Notes: generated by a model not told the origin, from the letters alone. Shown: positions 46,555 to 59,461, counted from the first letter of the stretch. The stretch is 64,000 nucleotides of DNA from Amia ocellicauda (GCF_036373705.1 NC_089863.1:30092227-30156226); one strand, 5' to 3'. Made by a program: numbers and translations.

Positions 46555-49500
46555 ATGTTCAGCTCTGTCCCTACTGATGAGGGTGTGGTGATCGGTACCC
46601 AGATGTGCCCACTGGTGCTCAACTGGCCCAGTCAGGGCTGCCACAGGGCTTCACCTCCTCAAGGGCTGCAGTTCTGAAGTGCTTTGTGGAAGGAGAGCCA
46701 ACAGCCCTGGGGGTGAGAGCTCACTGTGTCTGTCTAGTCACAATCCACCCCAGCCATATTTACCTCTACTTACCACTGAAAGTGCACATATTTGTCTCAT
46801 GTTGTAGCTGTGAGCACTTCCTCTCTGCCCTCTCCTTCTCTCTCTGCACTAACAGGTGGTCCAGATCATGATTGGCTTTTTCTCTATCGGATTAGGTGTG
46901 GTAACTCTGCGAGAGAGATTTATAGCAGGAGCCTTTGGGCTACCATTTTGGACAGGGCTAATGGTAAGTCATAATTGTTTATGTGAAATCAACAGATTGA
47001 AACAGCAGGAGTTGTGATTCGATTTGTCAGTATGTTGTGTGCCCTACTTGTGGTGTCAAAACTGTTCTCTACAGGGCTGATGACATGACAGCAGACACTG
47101 AAATGAACAGGAGCCAGTGGTTCAGGTCATCTCTATATGTATATTTCAGGCAGTTTGTCCAGCTGACTGTAGCCTCTGGAGCCACAGCTGACTCTCACTG
47201 TCCGTACCTGTCAGTCACAGGCAGACACTGCGCACACCTGACCCTACATGCTAGTGCCTTTTGCCATTTCATGTCATCAGTCTATATATAAAATAGATTA
47301 ATTCTGTCTCTCTCTCACTATTACCCTCTAGTATATTGTCTCTGGGGCTCTGAGTATTGCAGGGGAGAAGAGGAAGAAAAATAACATCTGTCTGGTGAGT
47401 ACAGACCAGCCTTCAGCTCAGACAGTAGACATCAGGCCAGACAGTAGAGCCAAGTGGAGATCCAGCCAGGACCCTGGCAGACCACTAGAGTGGGTCTGTT
47501 CACTAGAGCCCACAGTCAGCACTGAGCTCTCAACATGTCAGATGTGGAAGTGCTGATAGGGAGACCTGCAGAACAAAAAAGGGGCAAATTTGAGAAGATT
47601 ACTACAAATCTAGGTTTGGACTCAAATTCTAGTTTCAGTCATTCTGGGGGGGGGGGGATGAATCCAACTGAAAACCACACCTTTGTTTATCCTCTATATG
47701 AAATACCTTCCTCTTTTTGAGGAGGCTAAGAAGGAAGCTTAGCCACAAAACTATCATTAATATTTGTAGTTCACTCCAAATATATGGAAGTAACACCACC
47801 AGTCAAAACAAGCTGGATCTGTCATTCTTAGCATTTTTATGGGTCTCTACACAGGCACATACACTCAAGTTTCTGACCCAAGATCTATGACAAATAAGAG
47901 GAGCATGAACTGCTACAGTTTTCTGTGGTTTATTTTCCTTTTGCAGATCAAGGCAGCCCTGTCCATGAATATTGTGAGCGCGGTAGCCACAGGCATAGCG
48001 ATAATCTTCAACTACAGTTCATTTATAGGTGTAAGGTGAAATAAATAAATTCATAGGGGATTAGACCCATGGGGGGTTGCTGGTGAATTATCGAGGGGGG
48101 GGGGGGGATCCCACACTGATTGTAACACGTTTTTAAGAACATATCCAATAGATTACAATGCCCAAGATCTTCAAAACATAAAACAATAAAAACTATATAA
48201 AGATAAGACAATTCTGCAAAATACTGGCTGGGTGGCTACAATATGCAGGGGGCTCAATCATATTTTAATCTCTACTTGCGTTGTGTATAATTAAATTTGT
48301 ATGCAATTGCACTTTTTTCCCCAGCTGTATGCCCAGACGTCACCTGTCCAGGGGAATTGACAGCTTGTTATTAATATAGTTAGTGTTCATTGTTAGAGTG
48401 TTTTTGAAATTACAATATTTTTTACGGTCATTATTAAATTACTTAATTTAATTAATTGATCATTTTTAACTTTATTGTACATATTTACCAGTACCTTACC
48501 TAAATTAGCATAACAATACATTTGTAAATAGATGAAACTCAGACTCAGATGTGTGTGTGAGCATGTGCACGTGTGTGTGTGTGTCTGTGTATTGGAGGAC
48601 AACTGATTTGTTGCCTCCCATGTGAGCAATGTGAATGTTGACGTGAGCCGAGTTCAGCAACTGGATAATCAAAATTTCGAAGACAAGATTGTGTGTGTGT
48701 GTGTGTTGGGGGGGGCGGGATTTGGTGATAATTACATTAGGGGAAAATAGCTTCTCATTCTCACTTTCTTTCTCTAGTTCGGTTAATTCACTTTGGCATA
48801 TGTAAAGCTGATTTTCTCAGCCCAGGAGTTCTGCGTGGCCATCTCTGTGTCGGTCTTTGGGTGCAAAGCTGTGTGCATTGCCAGCAGTGAGGTGAGAAAC
48901 GAGTCACACAGACTCTTACTGTCCTGTACTGGTGGCTGGACTCCAACTGCTTATTACAAATGCAGGAGCACAAGTTGTACAATTGTCCAAGCATTGCTGA
49001 AACTTGTTTGACCAATCACTGACTTTTTTTTTTTTGATTGATAGGTTTTTAATATTTATTTAAATAAATTACAACAATTAAAAACAATTACAATTCTAAT
49101 TTCAATTTGTTATGTGCAGAATTTGACAAAGTTAATTAAAAACAGGATTTAAAAAAATAAAACCTTAAAGTATCGAAATAAATTCCAATTCTATTTTTAA
49201 TATCAGTGTTCTTTTTCTACATTATATATGTTAAATTGGTTATTTCTCCAGTTCCAAAAATATATATACACTGAGCTGTATTTTTCACTTCTCAACACAT
49301 AGCAGGCACATTTGCACTGCCATTTCTAATCTGTACCACATGCATGGAAACATTTGATCAGGATCAGCTTTCAGCTGCCACAGGGGTCCTCGCATGAGCA
49401 CCAGCACGCAAGCCCAAACTTCATTATGTGCATATATTAAATTAGTCCTTTTACAATATAGCTATATAAAAAAAATCTTTCATTTTATCTAATTACAAAT

Positions 49501-49962
49501 CATTCTAAGAAGTACAACCAATGCACTTGGATATTTTTTTTACAACCAAATCATTTAAAATAGAAATACATTTATATAGTTATGCTAACATAACAAGCCA
49601 TTTACTGTTAACATTAACAATATTGTATTCATAATAAGGGAAGTGTTCTCTTATCTTCTCCACTGATGTGAAGGGTGCCTCTAAAATAAACGCAGCGGCA
49701 GTGTTTGCAGGAACAACTGAAGCACAGTTTAAAAAGGCAGGTCATACAAATCACAGTAACCTCCTAGTGAGCTGTATTTTCACTTCTCAACACACAGTGA
49801 TTCTCTCTCCCTCTCAATATTCCTCAGCCTGTGATTGTCATCCAGTGTGGGGCCAACCCTCAGCCAGCAACACAGCCCAGCAGTGCCCCGGTCTACCAAC
49901 TGGCACCGGACACAGAGCAGGATGCTTTTCCAAAGACCCCCCCTCTGCAGTATACAGAGTGA
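46555..49962 (+). pseudogene. MS4A family gene with all exons but two lesions, local label MS4A-5
   Basis: Exons in order: 46532-46717 with ATG at 46555 (MFSSVPTDEGVVIGTQM), TM1 46856-46963 (VVQIMIGFFSIGLGVVT ... GLPFWTGLM), TM2 47332-47394 (YIVSGALSIAGEKRKK), TM3 47947-48030 (IKAALSMNIVSAVATGIA), TM4 48778-48894 (EFCVAISVSVFGCKAVC) and tail 49828-49962 (PVIVIQCGANPQPATQP ... TPPLQYTE). Lesion 1: a deletion of about 20 bp after GTQM in the first coding exon puts AQLAQSGLPQGFTS into another frame, and the ATG frame stops at a TGA. No upstream ATG opens the second frame. Lesion 2: an in-frame TAA at 48784-48786, three codons into the TM4 exon. All splice sites and phases are otherwise kept, and AATAAA follows at 50073. 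It is probably a young pseudogene; a truncated product cannot be excluded. Confidence 0.83.
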
Positions 49963-50072
49963 CAGAGAGAGCCGGCTGGACCTGCACAGGGGGAGAGAGG
50001 GGAACACCGAGTCACCTGCACAGCCACCGCAGGGGGAGTCGGGTTTTCTAGATGAAGAGCCTTTTATTAAGA

Positions 50073-50078
50073 AATAAA
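50073..50078 (+). other. Polyadenylation signal AATAAA, MS4A-5
   Basis: It lies 111 bp after the stop codon of the MS4A-5 tail exon. Confidence 0.6.
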
Positions 50079-52529
50079 CAAAATTTACCTATGCTGACAG
50101 GTTCCTCTGACAGGTATGACATCTCTTCTTGGATCTAGTAAAAATTGCACTTTAAATTTATTATTAGTATTAAAGTTCATTATTAATATTATTTACACTA
50201 TGTAATACAATATTTTCCATTAAAACACATGTTTCTGAAATCCCAGAATAAGTATTTTTCTGTTTTGGACATCGTTGTAAATCTTTCCACTGTCCCAGAA
50301 TTCCAGGTTTTACCCAGTCCCCTGATTGTACTTTGGGAAACCTGTCCTAGCTGTGAAAATGTATTAAGGTAATTGATGTATTCAAATATTTTTTTATAAA
50401 ATTTCAGTCAGTTGCACAAGCTGTACAACATATAATAATGTAGACAATGCAAATTAAATACATATTAAGTGGTCATCATCGACATCATCATGCTTGCTGT
50501 GCTTCTTTTGCAGCTGCATAACTTTGAGTGGTACTGTTGAAGATGACTGAATAAGTTTTTCCAGTTCTTGATGAAACTCTCTTTTTACAAGCCAGACAAA
50601 TCAATTGGTTCTCCTTTTTCATATATGTACTTTTTGTTTTAAATCAAAATAATCACAAACTCTTTTTCATTTAGGTGCTAGTTGCAATTTGTCGGATACT
50701 TGTGCTGCTGCAGGCGGTGAGGATTCTGCAAACCTGAGGAAATCTGCACAACACGAACATGACCACTGTGACTCTCCTACAGGTTGTTCCTCCATGCTGT
50801 ATTATGAAAAGCTGGTCGGGGGCATGACCTACATATCTCTTTCGTTGTTTACATTTGAAATATCAAAAGGTCAAATCTCACCAGATTTAAAATACAATCC
50901 CAAATTTGTAGGAAAATTTCTCTATTTTTATTTTGTTTTTATACAGAAATGTACCATAAGCTGTATCATAGTAATTTAATATAATTTACGTTAGGGCTGT
51001 CCAAGACTTTTTACAAAACATAAAAGTAAATGCATTTGTGTGAACTGGTAAATTTATGTTTGGGCGGCAGTGCCACTAAAATTGCACAACTACACCACCT
51101 AGTGTTTTAATTGAGTACTAGGACTCAAACCTCCAATACTTACACAAAGATAAATCACAGGTTCTTTTACCTGGGGTCCACAGCATAAGTCTACAACACG
51201 GAGACCGACATGGGGGCAAAATTATTTTATTTAAAGAGTTCCTATAGGTTAAAAACCTCTAAAACAAGTTTTAAAACAAACATTATAAACTGATTAAAAG
51301 TTAAAATCCACAACCTTGTCCGAAAGAAACTCAGTCTCTGCAGCAAAACATAAAAGGTTGTCCAATCCACTGCTAGAGCGATGTCTGTAGAGTTGACTTG
51401 TATGCAGGTATGGATGCAGTCTTTAAAACTCACAGTCCAAAAGTGCATTCAGTGTTCATGGAGAGCTTAAAAAGTTATTAAAAGAAATAAGGTTTTGAGT
51501 GTCTTTTTTATCTCCTATTTCCATTTTCAGTGTATAAATATCAAAATCAAGTGTTATAAATATAGAAATCAAACAAGCAAGTGTTAAATGTATATAAACA
51601 AATACGTGTAATAAGTATAAAGCCAAACAAAAGCCAATCAGTAAAACCAAGCTAATTAAGTATCAATGTCCCACGGGTGACATTACTCCTCCCAGCTAAA
51701 TAAATTGTCATCCCCGAAAATATCACTTTTACTCACGAAACCTCAAAGGGGGCAGGGATGGCCAAAGATACATCAAAATGTATTTTAAAATAAAATACCA
51801 AATACCTTAATCTTAAGTGTATCAAAATAAACTACAAAATACAGCAGCCACACCATGTATCAAAATAAACTACTGTATTTTTGTATTTTAAAAATAAATT
51901 TACAAGGGAGCGTGAAATCACTTTGCAAACCTTCCATCTATTGGCCTATTTGATCTATCCCTTCACCAGTACACTGACTCAGTTGATTAAGTCCCAATTT
52001 GCATAAATTAAAAACCCAAAAATTGAGATCCGTTCCGAACGGACCCGATGACAAACAGATCTGTTCCGAAAAGTACAGTGGATTTTTTTTTTTTTTTTTT
52101 TTTAAACAAACCCATGCCAATTCGGAATATTTATTCAATTGTAAAAAAATTGTCCATTTTAGCCTACTGCTCAGCGATATTTGGCGTTAATTGCATCAGA
52201 ATGTCATAATAAACGTTAGGACACTCAGGTGTATCCTTAAGAAACAACAATTCTTTTGCAAAATGCTCATCTTAAATTAAGAAACACATACATTTATTGT
52301 GCAAAGTTTTACATTTTAATTTAAGTTTTTCAACAAAGCTTTCTTATGAACTAAATCCCATAATATTGCAATTTCACTATGGTAAAATACTGATTATACT
52401 AGAAATTTCAAGGAATGGAGGTCATATATTCAAAAAATACACAATAAGTTCAGCATGTGCATAGGCATGTTTTGTGCGTGTGTCTATGTATGTGTGTTTT
52501 ACTCAAGATAATAATGTGTGAATGTTACA
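50079..52529. other. Intergenic, mostly unrecognised AT-rich sequence
   Basis: No exon was seen. At 51760-51900 the phrase GTATCAAAATAAACTAC occurs twice in a low-complexity A/T stretch, probably part of an old repeat. A T-run of about 20 lies at 52083-52103. Confidence 0.45.
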
Positions 52530-52826
52530 CTTGATCCAAGTCTTCAAAATCATGAAAGGCATCGACCACATCAAACCAGAGGAGCTTTTCCAGATCAGCA
52601 GGGACACACGCACCCGGGGACACAAATGGAAATTGGGCTACAAGGCATTCAAAATGGAAAACAGTCTGGAATAAACTACCCAGCGATGTGGTAGAAGCTG
52701 AGTTTGGGAACATTTAAAAATTGACAGGGTAGGATCCTTGGATCACTTAGATATTAATGGACACCAAACGAGCACGATGGGTCAAATGGCCTCCTCTCGT
52801 TTGTAAACTTATGTTCTTATGTTCTC
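52530..52826 (+). mobile_element. CR1-like LINE 3' fragment
   Basis: It encodes IQVFKIMKGIDHIKPEELFQ and WKLGYKAFKMEN, then NKLPSDVVE-type codons with a short internal deletion. The family 3' UTR follows (ACCAAACGAGCACGATGGGT) and then the TTATGTTCTTATGTTC tail. It is the same family as 41.9-44.5 kb. Confidence 0.85.
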
Positions 52827-52907
52827 AGAGTGCTGGGCACACTGGACAGCACACTGACACCAATCACTGGATTTCAATGAAATAATATTATATTTATGAA
52901 GTGCTAC

Positions 52908-52913
<6 letters not shown>

Positions 52914-52946
<33 letters not shown>
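52914..52946. repeat. (TA)n microsatellite
   Basis: About 15 TA units follow the CR1 fragment. Confidence 0.95.
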
Positions 52947-52949
<3 letters not shown>

Positions 52950-53645
52950 CTCAGTGACAAAACTTCAGTAGATTTATTTTGAAGTCTGTAATCTGAACTG
53001 TACTGCAAATTGAGTGTCATGAATCCTATATCAGTTTATTTCTTTAATATTTAATGTAGCCAAATATGAAAACCCCCCTTTCCTAAAGTTGCCTAAATTA
53101 AGTTGATTAAATAGTTGGTTTACAGTCCAGTTCACAGTTCATTACCCTGCGCTGTAATTCTCTGAATCGAATATTGAAACTGACTAGATTTAAATCAACC
53201 ACCTTTAAGTTGTGATCTGTTTTATTACTTATTGTATATTGTATGTGGGGGAAATACATAAAATCCATTATTAACAATCATTATTAACTCTCGTAAGTGC
53301 CAGTGACCTAAAGCTGATAATGGTTATGAACATCGTCATCTCCTGCGGGTAATGACGTCTGAGATCTGGTCACTCTCTCACTGTTTAAATACTCTGTGAG
53401 CCACTGAGCAGAGCCCTGAGATACAGCAGGCTGCACTCTGACACACAGGGCTGAACACCCCCTCCCTGTGCGCTGGAGTCAGAGAGCAGCAGGGTGCCAC
53501 TGCACTGAGGGTCTAACCCATGAGCTGAACAGCACACCCCCATATCACATTACCAGCTATGCTGGGGCTCCTTAACAAGGGCAGCTCTTCTCAGGTGAGA
53601 GTCCGAGTCTGTAAGGAGGAATTAACTGTTGTTTCTCTGTGACAG
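52950..53645. other. Upstream of the GIMAP-like remnant
   Basis: No exon was identified. A GC-richer part from 53390 precedes a good acceptor at 53641-53645 (TTTCTCTGTGACAG). Confidence 0.45.
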
Positions 53646-54382
53646 GAGAGGGAGGCCTGACTGCTTCCCATGAGGCACAGCGTCCATCAGAGCTGAGGAT
53701 TGTGCTGCTGGGGGGGAGTGGACTGGATGGGAAGAGTTCATCAGGAAACACCATCCTGGGCAGAGAGGAGTTTACGACTGGGAGACTGACTAAGCAGTGA
53801 GAGAGGAGACAGGGTGAAGTGACTGGGAGGCAGGTCACTTTGGTCGCCACACCAGGCTGGTGGAGTGGTTCTGTACAGGAGACTCCAGAGCGGCTTAAAC
53901 AGGAGAGATTGTGCGCAGTGTGTCTCTGTGCCCCCCGGGACCCCACACTCTCCTCCTAGCCATAGACACACTATAGTGCTGTTCATCGGGGGGATGGACT
54001 GAGAGACACAACCATTGAGCAGCACATTGAGAGAGGAGGGAAGAGACTTGTGGCTTGTGGAGAAATGTGGGAACAGGTATCATGTTCTCAATAACAGCCA
54101 CTGGAGCGATGGCATTCAGGTCACAGAGCTGCTGAAGAAGATAGAGAAGATGGTAGCAGAGAACAGGGGGATGTGTTTGTTAGTAAGAATAGTCTGCAGG
54201 AGCTGGAGAGGAGAGAGACTATTGGAGGAGCTGAAACAGAGTTGTTAGGAGAGTCAGAGACGGAGGAAAGAGGAGCTGAAGGAGAAGATGAGAAAGACTA
54301 TGGAGTTAGAGGAGCTGGGGGAGGAGACGGAAGAATCCACATGGCCTGTGAGGAGGAGGAACAGCATTCAACAACCTTCTGA
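53646..54382 (+). pseudogene. GIMAP-like (AIG1-domain) GTPase pseudogene
   Basis: GIMAPs are GTPases of the immunity-associated nucleotide-binding family that act on lymphocyte endomembranes. After the acceptor the sequence encodes RIVLLGGSGLDGKSSSGNT with GREEFTTG, a P-loop that keeps the GKS core but has LDGKS where GAGKS is usual. The next parts are VTLVATPGWWSG (switch region, usually DTPG) and PPGPHTLLLAID. A TGA stops the frame at 53798-53800 after GRLTKQ. A two-base insertion follows LKQE near 53903, and more frame changes follow. The downstream part is rich in GAG/GGA (a Glu-rich coiled coil in better copies). It is broken in several places. The start codon and any upstream exon are not resolved. 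Confidence 0.78.
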
Positions 54383-56190
54383 CAGTGAGTATGATTACTA
54401 CTGTGTCTCTCAGTCTCCACTCTGACTGGCTGTCCTGGCTCTACACTCACAGCAGTTCAGAGCAGAGCCCCTTGCTGTGTTGTGCTGTGCTGTGCGGTGC
54501 TTTGCTGTGCTCTCCAGTGTCAGTAGTGGTCCAGACAGTGTCACAGTGCTGTTGTGTTGTGTTACAGTGAGTGGAGGAGCGGCTGCAGAGGGAAGCCCAG
54601 AGAGACCAGACTCTTCTGACTCCAGCAGTGCAGAGAAGAGAGATGATCGGTGGCAGATCTGGAGCAGAGTAAGATGAGAACAGGACTCATGGCTCTGAGA
54701 TTGGTAGTCTGTCAGTCACAGGGAACCTCTCTGAACTCCTGGGGCTGGGCGCATAAAACATCTGCAGCGTTGAACTGAATCTTTTCATTTTCACTGAGAT
54801 GCAATACATCTTACCCAAACCCCTAAGCAGTGATGTACATGCGGGGGAAGTCTGGGGGGAGGCACGAATGGCAGCCCTGGGCGCTGGAGACCGACTGTAC
54901 ACCACTGCTACCCAGTCAGTGCTGGTGGAGACCCTGCTGGTGAGCCCCTGAAAAGAGACTGTCCAGACTGCTGCAGTCAAACCCAGCTGTTAACCCTTTG
55001 GCACTTTTAAAGATAGGACTAGGTTTCTTTTCAGTTGGTTGGCTGCCACTGCCACTGTGACTCAACTGAAAATCCCATCGAGGTTCCGGTACATTTTGTG
55101 ATCTTTCAATCTGATTTGGGTAAGAGTTCTGTCGGTCAAGATTTTTTAGCAATCCCATGGAAACAGCCTCATCTGGACAGCCTGCCTGGAGTTTTGTCTT
55201 GTAATGTTCTTGGCTCATATCTCAGTTTGTCAATTTATTTTATTTCTATGAAAAATATATTTTTAAAGAATTGAGTTGTTTGTGGTTTTTCAATTGTTTT
55301 TGTGTGTGTTGTCCAATAAAAACAATAAGATAATTTAAACTCTTCATCTTATAGTTGTAATGTAACTGAAAGGTCAGATGCACCAGCGTGGGGACCATTT
55401 AACAAAGGATACACTGATCTGACGAGACGCATCAAAGGATGTGCTGGAAGAAAAATTTGGAGTCAGCAGTTCAAATCAGAATTTATTACGTGCATGTGGA
55501 AAAACAGCAGAACACAAAACCCAAAGAATTAAGTATAATACTGTTTTTCAAACTTCTCAAGGAAGTACAAAGCTTATACATCTCTTCTGGGACACACCTT
55601 GAAGGGGCTTTACATTTTAAAAAAAGTGTCTGAATGATCATTTCTAATAACTTTAGCAGTGATTTCATTGGCATTCTAAACTAAGCCTTCCGATCTCATC
55701 AATATTATTATTATCATTATGTCACGAGCGGGGTGTGACTGGCATTAATTACATTTAATTATTGATTGTTGGGTTTTTCACTTGGATTACTTATTATATT
55801 TCACTGTATTTCTTTATATCCCTATTAATTAACCTTGTTTTTGGCTTCTTTCACAATTATTTAATTGTTTTTAAATTGTTTTGTGGTTTCACATGGGTTT
55901 ATGTTAGTTAATCACATTCCCACATGAACTTCCCCATATTACCATCACCTGCACCTCTGACTATCTTCTGCTATAAAAGCTGGAGGGGTTTGCTCATTCA
56001 AGAGAGACACTGAAGGAGTGTCAATAGAAGACCCTGGCAGCTACTGAAAATAAGGTGAGTGCTGGAGGAGAGAGCAGGGGGAAACAGACAGTGAAGACAC
56101 AAATTGAGGGAAACTTCCTGGAAAAAAAGAGAGCCATAAAGGATTACTGGAACAAGACCTGTGAACAAAGACCTGGCATTTGGAGACTTT
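54383..56190. other. Downstream of the GIMAP remnant
   Basis: No protein is recognisable, although 54570-54960 is GC-rich and may be further eroded GIMAP 3' sequence. AATAAA on the plus strand at 55315-55320 could be its old poly(A) signal. The rest is unique. Confidence 0.4.
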
Positions 56191-56868
56191 TAAGAACATA
56201 AGAGTTTACAAATTAGGAGGCTATTCTACCCATTGTGCTTATTTGGTGTCGATTAATAACTGAGTGATCCAAGGATCCTATCAAGTCTATTTTTGAATGT
56301 TCCCAAGTTCTCGGCTTCTACCACATCACTGGGGAGTTTGTTCCAAATTGTGACCACTCTGTGTGTGAAGAAGCGTCTCCTGTTTTCTGTCCTGAACGCC
56401 TTGAAGCTGAATTTCCATTTGTCTCCCCGGGTCTGTGTGTGTCCCTGCTTATCTGGAAGAGCTCCTCTGGTTTGATGTGGTCGATGCCTTTCATGATTTT
56501 GAAGACTTGAATCCAATCAAAAGTCTGGTTGCTCTCCTCTGAACTGCTTCTGGAACAACCATCTTTCTTGAAGTGTGGAGCCCAGAACTGTACACAGTAT
56601 TCCAGATGAGGTCTAACTAGCGCATTGTACAGTATTGACATTACTGCCCTTGTTTTAAAATGCTACACTTGACAATATACCCTAACAACATTGTTTGGAT
56701 GGGGAAAGTGACGAGTCCACATACACTCCTAGCTCTCTCATGCATTACTTCTTCCAGTCCACTATAATTACACTATGAAAGGAATAGAACATTTGCATTA
56801 GCCTACCTGCATGCAATACCTTGTCTACATTGAATTTCATCGGCCAGGTGTTGGCCCACAACTGGGAT
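56191..56868 (-). mobile_element. CR1-like LINE 3' fragment
   Basis: On the minus strand it encodes RPHLEYCVQFWAPHFKKD, QVFKIMKGIDHIKPEELFQ and VVTIWNKLPSDVVEAENLG with LDRILGSLSY, in frames broken by small deletions. The AAGAACATAAGAG tail lies at the plus-strand start. Relative to the 41.9 kb copy, an 80-bp stretch between AVQRRATRLIP and DLIQVF is missing. Confidence 0.87.
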
Positions 56869-58577
56869 CCATAACTTACTCAAACTATTTTTCACAAATT
56901 CAGTCAGATTTTTCCCTGGATAACCTCCACATAAGTTTAATCAATTACAATAAGTGTCTGCTAAATTAATCGCACTGTAACATCGTTTGCACAGTTGTTG
57001 TTGTGTAGGGGATAAAAAAAAAAAAAAAAAAACTTGTCAATGGATCAGGTAGTATTTGTATTAACCGCAAGTTTTTCAAGGTAGCGATTTATTTCTGCAT
57101 GGTAAATCTAAGACGCATCTGCCTGCAATTTGTCAAATTTGCTTCGAGTTCACAGGGAGCCACACGTCTCTGGGCTGGGGCACACAACTCCAACGCATGC
57201 ACTCTCAGTGCCTTGTGTTTACATTGTCATCCAGAAAACGGTCTATAACATGCAGTTACCAGTAATGAGAGTTTACCAATATAATTAAAATATTTGCTTC
57301 TTTGTGTGATCGATCATAACTTGGCTATTTTCAAGGTTTAAAGAGTTTTAAGTGAGTCTAAACAAGGAAAAGCTAAAAATCGGGACATGTAAACGACTGA
57401 GAGAACGGTCGCGATACCGGGACTTTTAATGAAAATCCAGAACTGTCTCGGTAAATCAGGGACGTATGGTCACCCTACCATTGAGGAAGTCAAATGAGCT
57501 ATTAACTTGTAAAAAGACTTGGTGAAATGTTTGGTTTGTGAGCCTGCACATAGTTTTTACAATAAGCATATAGCATTATCATTGACAAAAATGGCATTGA
57601 CTTACGAGAAAAATAAGAAAGAAAAAAGCATTAGCATCTGCATTTCGCTTGAGTATTCACACGTTACAACACGGGTGTTCAGTAGCTGAACGCATGCGCT
57701 GTTAAATCCTCATCGATTGTGGATTGTGGAACAATCTCGTCCTGTGACCTTTGTGACGTATTTTTGACAGTGATTTAACGCTCTCTCCAACTCACAAATC
57801 TATGAGTGGTAAATCACAAATATGCGATTTGTACTTGTAATTTTTGAATTTGTAATTGTACAAGTACAAATTATTTTTATGGATATTAATCTTTTTGACA
57901 GTGATCTCCCTCCATAGATCTGTTTTTTTTTTCTTCTATGAACTGCAATATTGTAGTTCTCTCTCATACTACTTACAAATAATAATACATTAAAATTTCC
58001 GAACAGCATTGCACTGCAGATTTTCCGCTTGGCATACAGTGTAGAGTGGCTAAGTAGCACAGCTGTAGCACTGTCAATGCATGACTGCAGCGAGTGCCAT
58101 TAGTGATGTTCGGTCCTAATAAATCAACTAGATAAATCATCCCTTGCCGATCAAACTATAATGCTCAAAAGAACTATCATCTGCATGATTTAATTAAAAT
58201 AATCGAATTATTTCTCACTGAAAAGCTTGCTTTATTAAGATCTAACACTACTTAATCTGCTAGGAACATCGTCATCATCGGAGGCATGTCAGCTGTCATT
58301 TAATTGGGCAGGATTTAAATATATTTATATTCATAGCCAGCTAATTTCAAGTTAAGATGTTGGACATGTTACTTTGGTAACTCAGCTGTCTGAACTTTAA
58401 GCTCGCTTCGGAGAATGGAAAATCACAAGTTTTGCCAATTTATCAAACTGTAGTTTGAGCTCTTATTTAATGAAATAACGATTTTCCAAATAAATCACAT
58501 CCACATATTCCAATAGATACAATACAGATTTACAGTCAACAATCCAACCCACAACGGGATTTACAGTAAGCCACCCA
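56869..58577. other. Intergenic; possible old DNA-transposon end
   Basis: The piece at 57360-57477 with CGGGACTTTTAATGAAAATC and GGACGTATGGTCACCCTA resembles the right terminus of a non-autonomous DNA transposon. A diverged left-type end (TAGGGTTGCCAGCTGTCC) occurs alone at 19857. The rest is unrecognised. An A-run of 18 lies at 57014-57031. Confidence 0.35.
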
Positions 58578-58723
58578 GACAAATAGAAACGTATCAATTG
58601 TTTCAAATATATTCTTATTTCTACAAACAGCGGTAGACAAAAGACAAGAAGAAACAAATGTGGGATTTATCCAAAGATTTACTCACCACAACAGAGTGAG
58701 GTGTGTCTTTCGTTTCTGTCCGT
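58578..58723 (-). other. Inverted duplicate of the MS4A first exon and donor
   Basis: Read on the minus strand, this block nearly repeats 59426-59567. It includes GACAGAAACGAAAGACACAC, the donor TTGTG|GTGAGTAAATCTTT (last exon base 58687) and CGCTGTTTGTAGAAATAAGA. Only a few mismatches and small indels are seen over about 142 bp. It faces the MS4A-6 exon head to head across about 700 bp. No MS4A coding exon was found on the minus strand beyond it, down to the GIMAP remnant. Confidence 0.85.
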
Positions 58724-59149
58724 GTTCACTGCCGACGTCACAAGTTAATAATATTAGCTGTAGCACATACTGAGACCCAGTCAGTCTAAATCACTGATCG
58801 GACTATTCTCACCACGATTGGCTCCTCAAGGCCATCAATAGTTTCGCAACCAACTCCCGCCAATAATGCACCAATGTAGTCGCTTTACAACTCGCTCCCA
58901 GCGCGTCTCTGTGCTTCCCGCAGCTACCTGTCTGTGCTTTCCCTGACGCTGTCTCTGCGCCCATACACCCCCCCCTTTTTAAACAGGTGCGGCAACAAGT
59001 TCAATAATTTCACCTGGTGCTCATTGCCTCATTAAAGAACAAAACCATATAGTTCATAATAGTCGACACCTATACAGTTTCCCCTAGTAATTCCAAAACT
59101 CCACCAGTTATATAATTGGCGTTTTGAGGCGTTAGCAGAAGATTTGTTA

Positions 59150-59461
59150 CTATGCATGCAGGCTGTGTTCAACCAGAGACCTGTAAACACGATTGGTTTT
59201 TATTGGTGTCGTTTTTTATGTACATCTATGTGCATAACTCTTAAAACGGTATGTCTGTGGGTACAACAAGATGGTTACACCTATCTACACAATGTGAACT
59301 CCCCTCCAGTCCTCCCGGAAAAATGAGCAGACAGTTGGCAGAACAGTTTGTGCATGTTTTGCGTTTCGTTTCCACAAGAGGGGGAAGAACCAAGGTTCCA
59401 ATATTTGGAACATCCGGGTGTTAAAGACAGAAACGAAAGACACACCTCACTCTTTGTTGTG
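59150..59461 (+). promoter_or_regulatory. MS4A-6 promoter and non-coding first exon
   Basis: It aligns with 45481-45791 of MS4A-5 and ends at the same donor (TTGTTGTG|GTGAGTAAAT; GT at 59462-59463). The region 58740-59150 between the two opposed exons has a CCAAT-type ATTGGCTCC (about 58818-58826) and TTTTTAAACAGG, but no clear TATA. Confidence 0.6.

Noticed and set aside
50689-50979. Plus-strand frame of 96 aa (SDTCAAAGGEDSAN...)
   Set aside because: It starts at a non-ATG codon, has no domain, and its second half is AT-rich intergenic sequence.
53572-54025. Minus-strand frames over the GIMAP region
   Set aside because: The P-loop and ATPGWW signatures are on the plus strand. The minus frames are antisense shadows.
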